In this document: piece after piece, positions 1 to 8,696 of the stretch
How positions within the stretch are numbered: position 1 is the stretch's first letter
How the letters are laid out: each line of letters begins with the position of its first letter
Translations under genes and position numbers: made by a program
Origin: Alphaproteobacteria bacterium
Lineage (GTDB): Bacteria > Pseudomonadota > Alphaproteobacteria > Rhodobacterales > Rhodobacteraceae
Direction: 5' to 3'
Assembly (NCBI GenBank): GCA_030431485.1
Contig: JAUIIR010000002.1
Coordinates: 99,629-163,628, forward strand
Length of the DNA: 64,000 bases
Notes under the pieces: model-generated
The model's database searches: none
What the model was told of the DNA's origin: nothing
What the model saw: the letters and a program-made list of their open reading frames with translations, nothing else

Positions 1-609
1 AAGGTCGCTGGCCTAGCAGACGCTGAGATGGGGTTCACCATTGATCCTGTTGACGGCACCTGGAACTTTGCCCACGGTCTGGCGACCTTCGGCGTTATCT
101 TATCCATGACCCGCTTTGGCGTTCCCGTGTTCGGTTTAATCTATGACCCCATCACAGACGAAGTACTGATCGCCGACGAAACCGGACCGGCGCAAGTCAT
201 CGCACCACGGCGCCCCGCACGCAGCGTCACCGTTTCCAAAGGCGGTCCGGTGGAAAGCCTCAGCGGCTTTGCTTCAGTCTACAACATTCCGGAAAACAAA
301 CGCGCTGAGTTGATTGGTCTGATGACCCGGTTCCAGAGGCTTTATTCACTGCGCTGCGCCGCACATGAATTTCGCATGGTCGCGCAAGGACATGTCGATT
401 TTATCCTCTGTCCGAACCTCACACCTTGGGATCATGCAGCCGGATCGCTCATAGTGCGGCGTGCTGGTGGGCATGTCGCGTGCCTTGACGGCTCGGAGTA
501 CCGGGCTCAGATGCGCGATGGCTATCTGCTCTGCGCGTCAGACGCAGCAACCTGGGGGCGCGTCCGGGACGCAATGTCATTCCTGCTGGAAGATCAGCCC
601 AAGGGCTGA
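1..609 (+). CDS. Inositol monophosphatase family protein, 5' end outside the window
   Basis: The reading frame is open to the left edge, so the N-terminus lies outside the window and 202 residues are visible. The metal-binding motif DPVDGTWNF (family consensus DPxDGTxN) lies near visible residue 15, and the C-terminal family motif PWDHAAG followed by IVRRAGGHV lies near residue 141. These identify a lithium-sensitive-type phosphatase fold acting on inositol phosphate, histidinol phosphate or PAP-like substrates. The exact substrate cannot be told without the N-terminal half. The gene converges on the NAD(P)-binding gene whose stop lies 5 bases away. The ATG at 28 is internal, since it would remove conserved sequence just before the metal motif. 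Confidence 0.88.
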   Translation, partial: KVAGLADAEMGFTIDPVDGTWNFAHGLATFGVILSMTRFGVPVFGLIYDPITDEVLIADETGPAQVIAPRRPARSVTVSKGGPVESLSGFASVYNIPENKRAELIGLMTRFQRLYSLRCAAHEFRMVAQGHVDFILCPNLTPWDHAAGSLIVRRAGGHVACLDGSEYRAQMRDGYLLCASDAATWGRVRDAMSFLLEDQPKG

Positions 610-614
610 CTTGT

Positions 615-1256
615 CTACCGCGACAGCACAACATCAGCGCGGACGTCCAGGCCCCGCTCGACTGCGTCAATCAAGTAGTGCGCCACGCTTGCCCGAGAAA
701 TCAGCCCGTTGCGCCATGTCTTCGGATCACGCAGAACCTTGTAATCGTCGGTTCTTACCCCCGTCGTCAGGATCACTGGCCGAACAATAGTCCACTCCAG
801 TTGTGACGCCTCAATCAGAGCCTCTTGGCGATCTTTATCCGCATACGGCTTGCCAAGGATGGCACGATGCCCGGTACGCTCAACCCAACTCATTGAGGCC
901 TTGCTACGCCCGGCACCAAACCCGGTCACCGCGACAAGCCGCGTTTGCGCCATACCGGACATGGCGTCGATCAACACACGAGTGGTTTGAGAAAAGAGCG
1001 TCTCTTCCTCCCACAGCATGGCCAGCCGTTCCGTGATGCCGAGCGCGTAGATCACGGCAGACACACCCTGCACTGCGCGCGCCACGTCCGCCCCAGAGGT
1101 GGCGTCCCCTTTGAAGGGTTCGACCATATCAGTCGCTTCAAGCGTGTCCGCACTTCGACCGAAGGCACGGACAGACAGCCCGCGACGCACGGCCTCGTCC
1201 AAAGCGCAGCGCCCGATTCCGGACGTGGCTCCCATGATCAGGATTGGCTGGCTCAA
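615..1256 (-). CDS. NAD(P)-binding Rossmann-fold protein (NmrA/atypical SDR type)
   Basis: This 213-residue protein begins with a glycine-rich dinucleotide-binding loop, MGATSGIG at residues 8-15, followed by a beta-alpha fold with DATSGADVARAV and VTGFGAGRS segments. That is typical of atypical short-chain dehydrogenases (NAD(P)H-binding, PF13460-like) that act as epimerase-like or redox-sensor proteins. The classical YxxxK catalytic pair is not obvious, so enzymatic activity is uncertain. The start is TTG at 1256. It overlaps the stop of the small upstream frame in a TTGA arrangement, which suggests translational coupling. Substrate unknown. Confidence 0.8.
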   Translation of the reverse strand: MSQPILIMGATSGIGRCALDEAVRRGLSVRAFGRSADTLEATDMVEPFKGDATSGADVARAVQGVSAVIYALGITERLAMLWEEETLFSQTTRVLIDAMSGMAQTRLVAVTGFGAGRSKASMSWVERTGHRAILGKPYADKDRQEALIEASQLEWTIVRPVILTTGVRTDDYKVLRDPKTWRNGLISRASVAHYLIDAVERGLDVRADVVLSR

Positions 1257-1435
1257 TTCTGCAGATCCTCAAAATGTGCGGTATAACGCCGATGCTGCGA
1301 CCGGTCGCACTTGAGCGCGAGGTTTCCGCGATAGGGTGACACCGTGACAACGGGAATGGCGCGTTGCTCATCGGGCAAAGTCTTGCTTCTGATGCCATGC
1401 ATCCAACGTCTCAGCTTCCGCAGTATATGTTTCAT
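1253..1435 (-). CDS. Small basic hypothetical protein, 60 aa, coupled to the downstream NAD(P)-binding gene
   Basis: A 60-codon frame starts at ATG 1435, preceded by AGGA at very short spacing, and ends inside the TTG start of the following gene (TTGA overlap). The product is rich in Arg/Lys (MKHILRKLRRWMHGIRSK at its start) with no membrane segment. I do not recognise it. The four-base overlap with the next gene and the lack of another gene between gcvP and 1253 are the reasons for listing it. It may instead only be untranslated leader. Confidence 0.4.
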   Translation of the reverse strand: MKHILRKLRRWMHGIRSKTLPDEQRAIPVVTVSPYRGNLALKCDRSQHRRYTAHFEDLQN

Positions 1436-1511
1436 ATTCCTGAAACGTAGTGCGGCTGGATTGGTTGCAACGCCTTTGACTAAATTTTCAGCTGAACTTG
1501 TCCAGAGCACA

Positions 1512-1537
1512 ACAGGCCAGGCAAAGACCCGGCCTGT
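1512..1537 (-). terminator. Hairpin downstream of gcvP
   Basis: The arms ACAGGCC and GGCCTGT (7 bp perfect) flank a 12-base loop, 25 bases after the gcvP stop on the minus strand. No U-run follows, so it may be an mRNA 3' stabilising hairpin or a Rho-dependent end rather than an intrinsic terminator. Confidence 0.4.
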
Positions 1538-1561
1538 CGCAATATCGAAACTCTCAGACGC

Positions 1562-4405
1562 TTACTCTGCTGCCTCAGCGTAGTCTTCCATCGGAGGGCA
1601 AGTGCAGATCAGATGCCGATCCCCATACGCGTTATCAACACGGTTGACGGGCGGCCAGTATTTGTCCACCCGGAACGCGCCTGGCGGGAAACAGCCCTGT
1701 TCGCGGCTGTAGGGCCGATCCCATTCGCGCACCAAGTCCTCCATCGTGTGCGGAGCCAATTTGAGCGGGTTTACATCCCTGTCGATCCGACCCTCCTCAA
1801 TGTCCCGGATTTCCTGCCGGATCGCGAGCATAGCATCGCAAAACCTATCCAGCTCTGCTTTGGTCTCGGACTCGGTCGGCTCCACCATCAGCGTCCCCGC
1901 GACAGGCCAGCTCATCGTTGGCGCATGGAAACCAGCATCCATCAAGCGCTTGGCAATGTCCTCAACCGTCACACCCGCTGATTTCTCGAAAGGCCGCACG
2001 TCCAGAATGCATTCATGCGCGACACGCCCCTTTTCGCCGCGGTAAAGAACATCATACGCCCCTTCAAGACGCGTTGCGATGTAGTTGGCGTTCAGGATCG
2101 CAACTCGCGTCGCCTGGGTGAGTCCTTCTCCCCCCATCATCAGGCAGTACGCCCAGGATATGGGCAACAACGAGGGCGACCCGTAGGGAGCCGCACTCAC
2201 AGCGCCTTCGCCCGTCAACGGATGTCCGGGCAGATGCGGAATCAGATGCGCTTTGACACCAATCGGCCCCATACCGGGTCCACCACCACCATGCGGGATG
2301 CAAAAGGTCTTGTGCAGGTTGAGGTGACTGACATCGCCCCCAAGATCGCCAGGCCGCGACAAACCGACCATCGCGTTCATGTTCGCCCCGTCAATGTAAA
2401 CCTGCCCGCCATGCTCATGAGTGATCGCGCAGACATCCTTGACCGTGCCCTCAAAGACGCCGTGGGTTGATGGGTAGGTGATCATCGTCCCGGCAAGGTT
2501 CTCGGAATGCTGTTCTGCCTTGGCCCGGAAATCGTCAAGGTCGATGGAGCCGTTCTCGCCACATTTCACCGGCACCACTTTCCAGCCGACCATCTGGGCC
2601 GAGGCCGGGTTTGTCCCATGGGCGTTCACCGGGATCAGACAAATGTTGCGATGCCCTTCTCCATTCGCCCGGTGGTAACCGGCAATGGCCAAAAGCCCCG
2701 CATATTCGCCCTGAGCCCCCGAATTGGGCTGCATCGAAATCGCGTTATAGCCCGTGATTGTACACAGTTTTGAATTCAGGACGGCGATCAGGTTGTGATA
2801 ACCGCGCACCTGATCATCGGGCACATAGGGATGAATATCCGCAAATTCCCGCCAGCTGACCGGCATCATTTCGGCTGCCGAGTTCAGTTTCATCGTGCAC
2901 GAGCCAAGCGGGATCATCGCCCGATCAAGCGCCAGATCGCGGTCCGCCAGACGGCGCATATAGCGCATCATCTCGGTCTCAGCCCGGTTCATGTGGAACA
3001 CATCGTGCTGCAGATAATCGGACGTGCGCAAAAGCGCATCGGGAAGGCGATATTCCGGCGTCAGATCATCGTCTTTCTGCACAAGACCAAATGCGCGCCA
3101 CACCGCCTCGATCGTCGCAGGACGGGACTTTTCATCCATCGAGATACCGATCTTGGTCGTGCCGACCGGACGCAGGTTCAGCCCTTCGCGGACCGCTGCC
3201 TGCAAAACGCCGCGCTGCAAAAGTCCCACATCCACGGTAATCGTATCGAAAAACGCTGTTGGCTCGACCTTGAACCCAGCCGCTTCAAGCCCTTTCGCAA
3301 GGCGTACGGTCTTGCGATGGATGCGCTGCGCAATAGCCCGCAAGCCTTTCGGCCCGTGAAACACCGCGTAGAACCCGGCCATCACCGCCAGAAGCGCCTG
3401 CGCTGTACAGACATTCGACGTCGCTTTTTCGCGGCGGATATGCTGTTCACGGGTCTGCAATGCAAGGCGGTAAGCCTTGTTGCCGTGACTGTCGATAGAA
3501 ATGCCCACGATCCGTCCCGGCATCGCGCGCTTATAGGCATCTTTGGTGGCCATATAGGCGGCGTGAGGACCACCGTAACCCAGCGGAATCCCGAACCGCT
3601 GGGTCGAGCCGATCGCGATATCTGCGTTCATCGCCCCCGGCTCTTTCAAAAGGCACAGCGCCATCGGATCCGCCGACATGACGGCAATCGCCTTGGCCTC
3701 ATGCAGCCGCGCGATGTCCTCGGTGAAATCTCGCAAATGCCCGTAGGTGCCGGGATACTGGAATATCGCACCGAACACCGACTCGGGGTCCATGTCCGCA
3801 ACATCGCCAACCACCACCTCGATACCCAGCGGCGCTGCGCGCGTCTTCATCACCGCAATGTTTTGCGGATGACAGTTTTCGTCGACGAAAAACGCATTGG
3901 CTTTCGATTTCGCGACCCGCTGCGCCATCGTCATCGCTTCGGCACAGGCGGTCGCCTCATCCAACAAAGACGCATTGGCGATTTCCAGACCGGTCAGGTC
4001 GCTGATCATGGTCTGGTAGTTCAACAGCGCCTCAAGACGGCCTTGGCTGATTTCAGGCTGATATGGCGTGTAAGCCGTGTACCAGGCCGGGTTTTCGAAA
4101 ATATTGCGCTGAATGGCAGGCGGGGTGACTGTGTCATAGTAGCCCATACCGATCAGTGATGTCATAACCGTGTTCTGGGACGCCACCTGTCGCATATGGT
4201 ATAGCAATTCCCGCTCGGACAGCGCTTTGCCAAAATCCAGCGCAGTTTCCTGCCGGATTGCTTCAGGAACGGTCTGCGAAATCAGCTCTTCAAGCTCGGA
4301 CACACCCACCGTCGCCAACATGTCGGCCATCTCTGCGGGGGACGGACCGATGTGGCGCCGGTTGGCAAAATCATACGGAAGATAGTCTATGGCGTCATAA
4401 CCCAT
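1562..4405 (-). CDS. gcvP: Glycine dehydrogenase (aminomethyl-transferring), P protein
   Basis: This is the PLP-dependent decarboxylase of the glycine cleavage system. It decarboxylates glycine and passes the aminomethyl group to lipoyl-GcvH. The 947 residues match the fused single-chain P protein (both halves in one polypeptide). The PLP-lysine region [16 protein letters not shown] lies in the C-terminal half, and the N-terminal half carries conserved blocks such as [14 protein letters not shown]. The start is ATG 4405 with AAGGAG at good spacing. The gene is third in gcvT-gcvH-gcvP, behind the glycine riboswitch, with a GC-rich hairpin in the gap after gcvH that could tune its expression. 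I see no truncation. Confidence 0.98.
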   Translation of the reverse strand: MGYDAIDYLPYDFANRRHIGPSPAEMADMLATVGVSELEELISQTVPEAIRQETALDFGKALSERELLYHMRQVASQNTVMTSLIGMGYYDTVTPPAIQRNIFENPAWYTAYTPYQPEISQGRLEALLNYQTMISDLTGLEIANASLLDEATACAEAMTMAQRVAKSKANAFFVDENCHPQNIAVMKTRAAPLGIEVVVGDVADMDPESVFGAIFQYPGTYGHLRDFTEDIARLHEAKAIAVMSADPMALCLLKEPGAMNADIAIGSTQRFGIPLGYGGPHAAYMATKDAYKRAMPGRIVGISIDSHGNKAYRLALQTREQHIRREKATSNVCTAQALLAVMAGFYAVFHGPKGLRAIAQRIHRKTVRLAKGLEAAGFKVEPTAFFDTITVDVGLLQRGVLQAAVREGLNLRPVGTTKIGISMDEKSRPATIEAVWRAFGLVQKDDDLTPEYRLPDALLRTSDYLQHDVFHMNRAETEMMRYMRRLADRDLALDRAMIPLGSCTMKLNSAAEMMPVSWREFADIHPYVPDDQVRGYHNLIAVLNSKLCTITGYNAISMQPNSGAQGEYAGLLAIAGYHRANGEGHRNICLIPVNAHGTNPASAQMVGWKVVPVKCGENGSIDLDDFRAKAEQHSENLAGTMITYPSTHGVFEGTVKDVCAITHEHGGQVYIDGANMNAMVGLSRPGDLGGDVSHLNLHKTFCIPHGGGGPGMGPIGVKAHLIPHLPGHPLTGEGAVSAAPYGSPSLLPISWAYCLMMGGEGLTQATRVAILNANYIATRLEGAYDVLYRGEKGRVAHECILDVRPFEKSAGVTVEDIAKRLMDAGFHAPTMSWPVAGTLMVEPTESETKAELDRFCDAMLAIRQEIRDIEEGRIDRDVNPLKLAPHTMEDLVREWDRPYSREQGCFPPGAFRVDKYWPPVNRVDNAYGDRHLICTCPPMEDYAEAAE

Positions 4406-4509
4406 ATCGTGCTCCTTGCGGTCCGGAACGGCTCAGCGTCCCCTGCTTCTTCTTTTTCCAAATATGCATCTGCGACGACAGCCAGAGGCTGCTCAGTCGA
4501 GGCAAAGCA

Positions 4510-4530
4510 AAGGGCGGGCACCCCGCCCTT
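4510..4530 (-). terminator. Intercistronic GC hairpin between gcvH and gcvP
   Basis: A perfect 9-bp stem (AAGGGCGGG / CCCGCCCTT) with a 3-base loop begins 8 bases after the gcvH stop. It is followed on the minus strand by TGCTTTGCC, without a clean U-run. It could be a partial terminator or an RNase barrier that makes gcvH mRNA more abundant than gcvP mRNA. Confidence 0.5.
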
Positions 4531-4537
4531 GGCGGGA

Positions 4538-4897
4538 TCAGCCGATGTACTTCTTGTAGGCGGCTTCATCCATCATATCGTCCAAAGCAGACAGGTCCTC
4601 GATCTTCATCTTGAAGAACCAGGCATCGCCCTCCGGATCTTCGTTGACCTTGCCCGGCTCATCGACAAGTGCCTCGTTCACTTCGGTGATCTCACCGTCC
4701 AGCGGCGCAAGAATATCCGAGGCGGCCTTTACCGACTCGATCACGACGACCTCGTCATCCTTGCTGACGGTTGCCCCTTCGTCCGGCAGCTCGATGAACA
4801 CCACATCGCCCAGCTGCTCGGCAGCATGTGCGGTGATGCCAACGACCACCTCGTCGCCCTCGACGCGCAACCATTCATGTTCTTCAGTGTACTTCAT
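4538..4897 (-). CDS. gcvH: Glycine cleavage system H protein
   Basis: This 119-residue lipoyl carrier shuttles the aminomethyl intermediate from GcvP to GcvT and the reduced lipoyl arm to dihydrolipoamide dehydrogenase. The N-terminus [10 protein letters not shown] and the lipoylation motif ESVKAASD (Lys57) are diagnostic, and the length is normal. The start is ATG 4897 with GAGGGA five bases upstream. An upstream in-frame ATG at 4957 would overlap the end of gcvT by about 40 bases and has no family support. The gene lies 19 bases after the gcvT stop, in the same operon. Confidence 0.98.
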   Translation of the reverse strand: MKYTEEHEWLRVEGDEVVVGITAHAAEQLGDVVFIELPDEGATVSKDDEVVVIESVKAASDILAPLDGEITEVNEALVDEPGKVNEDPEGDAWFFKMKIEDLSALDDMMDEAAYKKYIG

Positions 4898-4916
4898 GAT
4901 GTCCCTCTTGGAGTGA

Positions 4917-6041
4917 TTATCGTTTAAAACCTGCCGCGACGAAGGGCAGCGATGCAACTGTTACCGGCAGCCGCTTTCCACGAACCTCGCCGAACAGCGC
5001 AGTTCCCACCTGGGAATGGGCGGTCTCGACATATCCCATCGCGACCGGTCCATTGACACTTGGTCCGAACCCACCCGAGGTCACTGTGCCAACAGGATCG
5101 GTAGCAGCTTCTGTGGCAAACAACGCCGTGCCTTCCCGCATCGGCGCGCGACCGTCGGGTTTCAGACCGACCCGCTGCCGGGAGACGCCTTTAGCAAGCT
5201 CGCTCAGGATGCGATCTGCGCCCGGAAAACCGCCTTCGCGCGCTCCCGAGGACCGCCGGGCTTTCTGAATACCCCATGTCAGACCGGCCTCAACCGGCGA
5301 CGTTGTGTCGTCGATGTCATGCCCGTAAAGGCACAGGCCCGCCTCAAGCCGCAGGGAATCCCGCGCACCAAGCCCAATTGCTTCCACATCGTCATGCTCC
5401 AGGAGAGCCCGGGCCAAATCTGCGGCTGCCGCCACAGGCACGGATATCTCGTATCCGTCTTCGCCGGTATAGCCTGATCGGGACACCCAGCATTCCGCAC
5501 CGGCGATCGGCACAGTGGCAACATCCATGAACCGCATCTCGGATACCATCGGATGATGCTCGGCCAACACTGCCTCGGCTTTGGGTCCCTGCAATGCCAA
5601 AAGTGCACGGTTTTCCAACAGCTTGACCGTTACCTCCGGTTCCAGATCTTCACGCATCCGGGCCACATCGGCCTCCTTGCAGGCCGCGTTCACCACAACG
5701 AAGAGGTGATCACCCCGGTTGGCAAACATCAGATCGTCTTCAATCCCGCCGGCAGCGTTGGTGAAGAACCCATAACGTTGCCGACCCTCGCCCAGACCCA
5801 GCACGTCCTGCGGGATCAACCGCTCCAGCGCGGCTTTCGCGACATCAGGGTTCTCAGACCGCAGGATGACCTGACCCATATGGCTAACATCGAAAAGCCC
5901 GGCCGCTTCCCGGCAGTGCAGGTGCTCTTTCATTACACCTAGGCTGTATTGGACGGGCATTTCGTAGCCCGCAAACGGCACCATCTTTGCGCCAAGCGCG
6001 ACGTGCAGATCGTAGAGCGGAGTGCGTTTCAAATCGCTCAC
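4917..6041 (-). CDS. gcvT: Glycine cleavage system aminomethyltransferase, T protein
   Basis: This 374-residue tetrahydrofolate-dependent enzyme releases ammonia from the aminomethyl-H intermediate and makes 5,10-methylene-THF. Family blocks include [26 protein letters not shown] near the N-terminus, [10 protein letters not shown], and [11 protein letters not shown] in the middle. I choose the GTG at 6041 ([12 protein letters not shown] follows) because AAGGGA lies at proper spacing and homologues begin here; the upstream ATG at 6083 would add unconserved residues. It is first in the gcv operon and about 80 bases downstream of the glycine riboswitch. Confidence 0.97.
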   Translation of the reverse strand: MSDLKRTPLYDLHVALGAKMVPFAGYEMPVQYSLGVMKEHLHCREAAGLFDVSHMGQVILRSENPDVAKAALERLIPQDVLGLGEGRQRYGFFTNAAGGIEDDLMFANRGDHLFVVVNAACKEADVARMREDLEPEVTVKLLENRALLALQGPKAEAVLAEHHPMVSEMRFMDVATVPIAGAECWVSRSGYTGEDGYEISVPVAAAADLARALLEHDDVEAIGLGARDSLRLEAGLCLYGHDIDDTTSPVEAGLTWGIQKARRSSGAREGGFPGADRILSELAKGVSRQRVGLKPDGRAPMREGTALFATEAATDPVGTVTSGGFGPSVNGPVAMGYVETAHSQVGTALFGEVRGKRLPVTVASLPFVAAGFKR

Positions 6042-6120
6042 GCGGCATCCCTTCAGTTTCGACCGGATGCTTGTGTAAGACAACCGGCATATTCCAAGCC
6101 ACGCAACTGCGCGTCTGTCC

Positions 6121-6275
6121 TATGCCCCCTCTGTCCTTTCGCCTGAGATCGTTATCCCTTCGGCGCTCCGGGTCATGCCCGGAATCTCTCCAGAGTTTAT
6201 GTCCGCGACGGTCCTTCGGCCTGAGAGTTTCCGGGGGCGGTTGCTCCTTCGGCACCGGCGAACCGGTTCTCCCAT
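6121..6275 (-). ncRNA. Tandem glycine riboswitch (gcvT element)
   Basis: Read on the minus strand, the region holds two glycine aptamers in tandem. Each has the GCCGAAGG-type junction (near 6245 and 6155) and the conserved ACTCTCAGGC / ATCTCAGGC stretch followed by AAGGAC (near 6222 and 6137), joined by a short linker containing CTCTGGAGAG. The 3' end lies about 80 bases before the gcvT start. Rfam gcvT elements normally switch expression on when glycine is high, feeding excess glycine into cleavage. I see no clear terminator with a U-run between the aptamer and gcvT, so the expression platform is not resolved. Confidence 0.94.
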
Positions 6276-6321
6276 CGTGGATGTATGCAGTGGTAGACCG
6301 AATCTTTCTCGGTCTCAAGTC

Positions 6322-6792
6322 TCAATCTGCGAGAGCCGCCTCGCGCGCCGCGCAGCCACGCTCTGGGTTCAGAATATCCAAAAGATCGGCATTGGTGCAA
6401 ACAAGTGCATCCAGCGTGATTGGATCAAGCGATTGGTAAAACGCTTCGACCGCATCGGTCAGAGCCGTTCGCAAACGGCACGCCTCGGTTAAAGGGCAGG
6501 TGTTGTCCACGTCGGCAAAGCATTCAGCCAATGGCACCGGAGCCTCCAGCACGCGGAAAACGTCACCAATATTGATCTGGTCCGCAGGCCGCCCCAAAGA
6601 CAGCCCGCCATTGCGGCCACGTTGAGTGTGCAGGAACCCAAGCTGTGCAAGTTGGTTGATCACTTGCGCCAAATGGTTTTCAGAGGCGTTGCAGCGTTCG
6701 GCGATTTCCGTCTTGGTCACGAGACGCCCGGTGTTTGCCGCGCAGAACATGAGGACACGCATCGCGATATTGGTACGTTTTGTGACACGCAC
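6322..6792 (-). CDS. nsrR: Rrf2-family iron-sulfur regulator, NsrR-like
   Basis: This 156-residue winged-helix regulator has the Rrf2 N-terminus MRVTKRTNIAMRVLMFCAAN, the recognition-helix region ASENHLAQVINQL, a wing RGRNGGLSLGR and three cysteines at residues 91, 99 and 105 that fit the Fe-S ligands of NsrR and RirA. The SENHLAQVINQLAQLG stretch favours NsrR, the nitric-oxide-sensing repressor, over the iron regulator RirA. It lies directly upstream of the glycine riboswitch but is unlikely to be part of the gcv function. A perfect FNR-type box lies about 58 bases before its start, which suggests oxygen-dependent control. Confidence 0.85.
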   Translation of the reverse strand: MRVTKRTNIAMRVLMFCAANTGRLVTKTEIAERCNASENHLAQVINQLAQLGFLHTQRGRNGGLSLGRPADQINIGDVFRVLEAPVPLAECFADVDNTCPLTEACRLRTALTDAVEAFYQSLDPITLDALVCTNADLLDILNPERGCAAREAALAD

Positions 6793-6849
6793 GGCAGTTA
6801 TCCTTATCAGATCAGTTGGCCAAACCTAGCGGTTCATGCAAAGTTGTCT

Positions 6850-6863
6850 TTGATATACATCAA
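6850..6863. promoter_or_regulatory. Perfect FNR/FnrL-type box
   Basis: TTGATATACATCAA matches the consensus TTGAT-N4-ATCAA at all ten specified positions. It sits in the divergent gap between nsrR (minus, start 6792) and the gamma-glutamylcyclotransferase-like gene (plus, start 6886). Distance favours control of nsrR, because the site is only 23 bases from the plus-strand start codon. Confidence 0.75.
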
Positions 6864-6885
6864 CCATCCCAGAGCAGATAGTCCC

Positions 6886-7449
6886 GTGAAGCACCCCCAC
6901 TTTTTTGGTTACGGATCGCTGGTCAACCGCAACACGCATGACTTCACGCCCCTCCACGAGTCCCGGATAACCGGGTGGCGGCGCATCTGGCAGCGCGCTC
7001 CGAACCGGCCGGCTGCGTTCCTTTCGGTGATCGCGGATACAGCCTCAGACATTGAAGGCGTAATCGCACCTGTTCCCAATGACGACTGGGCGGCGCTTGA
7101 CGCCAGGGAGTTTTCCTACGCGCGGCTTGCCGTAACCGACGCGGTGAGCCACGCAGCAGACAATGTGCGAGACATCTCAATCTATGCCATCCCACCCAAC
7201 AGCGCAGCTCCACCGGATGCCGATCATCCCATTCTCCTAAGTTATGTTGATGCTGTCCTGCAGGGCTATCTGCGGGAATTTGGTCATGCTGGCGCCGAAC
7301 GCTTTGTCGCGACCACCGAGGGGTGGAACACACCGATCCGCAACGACCGGGATGCCCCGATCTACCCGCGGGCACAACGGCTCTCGAAAGAGGAGCTTGC
7401 ATTCGTGGATGACATCTTGCTGGCAGCACGTGCCAAAGTGTTTGCCTGA
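6886..7449 (+). CDS. Gamma-glutamylcyclotransferase-like protein
   Basis: This 187-residue protein opens with FFGYGSLVN, the glycine-rich substrate loop of the gamma-glutamylcyclotransferase/AIG2 fold, and has an acidic segment ALDAREFSYARL at the position where these enzymes keep the catalytic glutamate. Members cleave gamma-glutamyl amino acids or glutathione to 5-oxoproline; the substrate here is not known. The GTG at 6886 is the chosen start, because the frame further upstream overlaps nsrR. The stop overlaps the ATG of the following DUF2254 gene by one base, so the two form an operon. Confidence 0.75.
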   Translation: MKHPHFFGYGSLVNRNTHDFTPLHESRITGWRRIWQRAPNRPAAFLSVIADTASDIEGVIAPVPNDDWAALDAREFSYARLAVTDAVSHAADNVRDISIYAIPPNSAAPPDADHPILLSYVDAVLQGYLREFGHAGAERFVATTEGWNTPIRNDRDAPIYPRAQRLSKEELAFVDDILLAARAKVFA

Positions 7450-8696
7450 TGCGGGAACGGATCTGGCTTTGGCTCAAGAGACTCTGGCGGCGTCCGGGCA
7501 TTCGAATTTCGGCTTTTGGCGCGGCGGCACTGCTCATTGCGTTTATTGCACCACTTCTGGACCGCTTCCTCCCGGATTCGCTCGCCGACCGCTTCTCGCG
7601 TGACGCTGTTCTGCCGATCCTGAATATCCTCGCCTCGTCGATGCTGGCAGTGACCACCTTTTCACTCGGCATAATGGTGCAGGCGTTCCGCTCGGCCGCC
7701 GGACAGGCGACTCCTCGTGTCTACAGATTGCTTATGCAAGATATGACGACACTCAACGTAATGTCGGTCTTTGTCGGTGCGTTCTTGTTCTCCCTTGCCG
7801 CAATCGTCATGTTCCGCGCGGGGTACTATGGAGAGTCCGCCACGGTGATCGTCTTTGCGATGACGATCCTGTGCATCTTCCTAATCGTCGTGGCGATCCT
7901 AAGATGGATTGCACACCTCAGCCAACTGGGTAGCCTGCATCACACACTGACACTGGTGGAAACCGCTGCAAAACAGCCGCTGATCCGTCTCGCCAAGCAA
8001 CCGAACCTTGCCGCGCGCGCCGCCAGTGATGCACCGCGTGCGCCGGGCACATCCAAAGCCCTGAAATCCCCCCGGTCCGGCTACGTGCAGTTCATCAGTC
8101 TTGCCGAGTTGAACGAACAGCTTGAAAAGGATGATGCCACTTTGTGGGTCTATACGCCTCCTGGAAGCTGGGTTCTGAAAGATACACCGCTTGCCTATGT
8201 CGAGGGCGACTGCGACCCTGACGCTCTGCTTGAGAACTTCACGATTGGGGACGAGCGCACCGTCGAACAGGATGCCCGCTTCGGTCTGGTGGTCCTGTCG
8301 GAAGTGGCGTCGCGCGCTCTATCTCCTGGTGTCAACGATCCCGGAACCGCCATTGACGTCATCCACAGGATCGAACGCATCCTGTGGGATCTTGGTCAGG
8401 GCATGAGCCGCGAAGACCGGGAGACAAAAGCCCAGTTCGACCGGGTGATCATCGGCACGGTATCTGCCGAAAACCTGATGCATGATGGGTTTGCCAGCTT
8501 GATGCAAGACGGCGGCGACCGGTTTGATGTCATGGCGCAAATGCTCAAGGCCGCCAACCGCCTGAGCAAGAGCGATTGGTCAGAACTGGCTCAGGCCGCC
8601 GAAGCGACCCGAGACGCAACACTTGGAATTATCGACCGGCGGATCGACGACCCTGACGCAATTGAAAAACTGCACAAAAAGGCGAAAGAGACTTAG
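7449..8696 (+). CDS. DUF2254 family predicted membrane protein
   Basis: This 415-residue protein has four likely membrane spans in its first 160 residues (AALLIAFIAPLLD, LAVTTFSLGIMVQ, FVGAFLFSLAAIVMF, VFAMTILCIFLIVVAIL) and then a soluble C-terminal half containing GYVQFI, LPLAYVEGD-like and ALSPGVNDPGTAIDVI segments. The last block is characteristic of DUF2254. Function unknown; the family is often called a predicted membrane protein. It is translationally coupled to the upstream gene, and its last four bases overlap the end of the convergent gltX. Confidence 0.85.
   Translation: MRERIWLWLKRLWRRPGIRISAFGAAALLIAFIAPLLDRFLPDSLADRFSRDAVLPILNILASSMLAVTTFSLGIMVQAFRSAAGQATPRVYRLLMQDMTTLNVMSVFVGAFLFSLAAIVMFRAGYYGESATVIVFAMTILCIFLIVVAILRWIAHLSQLGSLHHTLTLVETAAKQPLIRLAKQPNLAARAASDAPRAPGTSKALKSPRSGYVQFISLAELNEQLEKDDATLWVYTPPGSWVLKDTPLAYVEGDCDPDALLENFTIGDERTVEQDARFGLVVLSEVASRALSPGVNDPGTAIDVIHRIERILWDLGQGMSREDRETKAQFDRVIIGTVSAENLMHDGFASLMQDGGDRFDVMAQMLKAANRLSKSDWSELAQAAEATRDATLGIIDRRIDDPDAIEKLHKKAKET

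Noticed and set aside
28..609. ATG 28 as the true start of the first gene
   Set aside because: The frame is open to base 1 and the metal-binding motif would sit only five residues from the start, so the gene begins outside the window.
2795..4159. 454-codon open frame antisense to gcvP
   Set aside because: It is a shadow of gcvP with Arg/His-rich composition and no recognisable domain.
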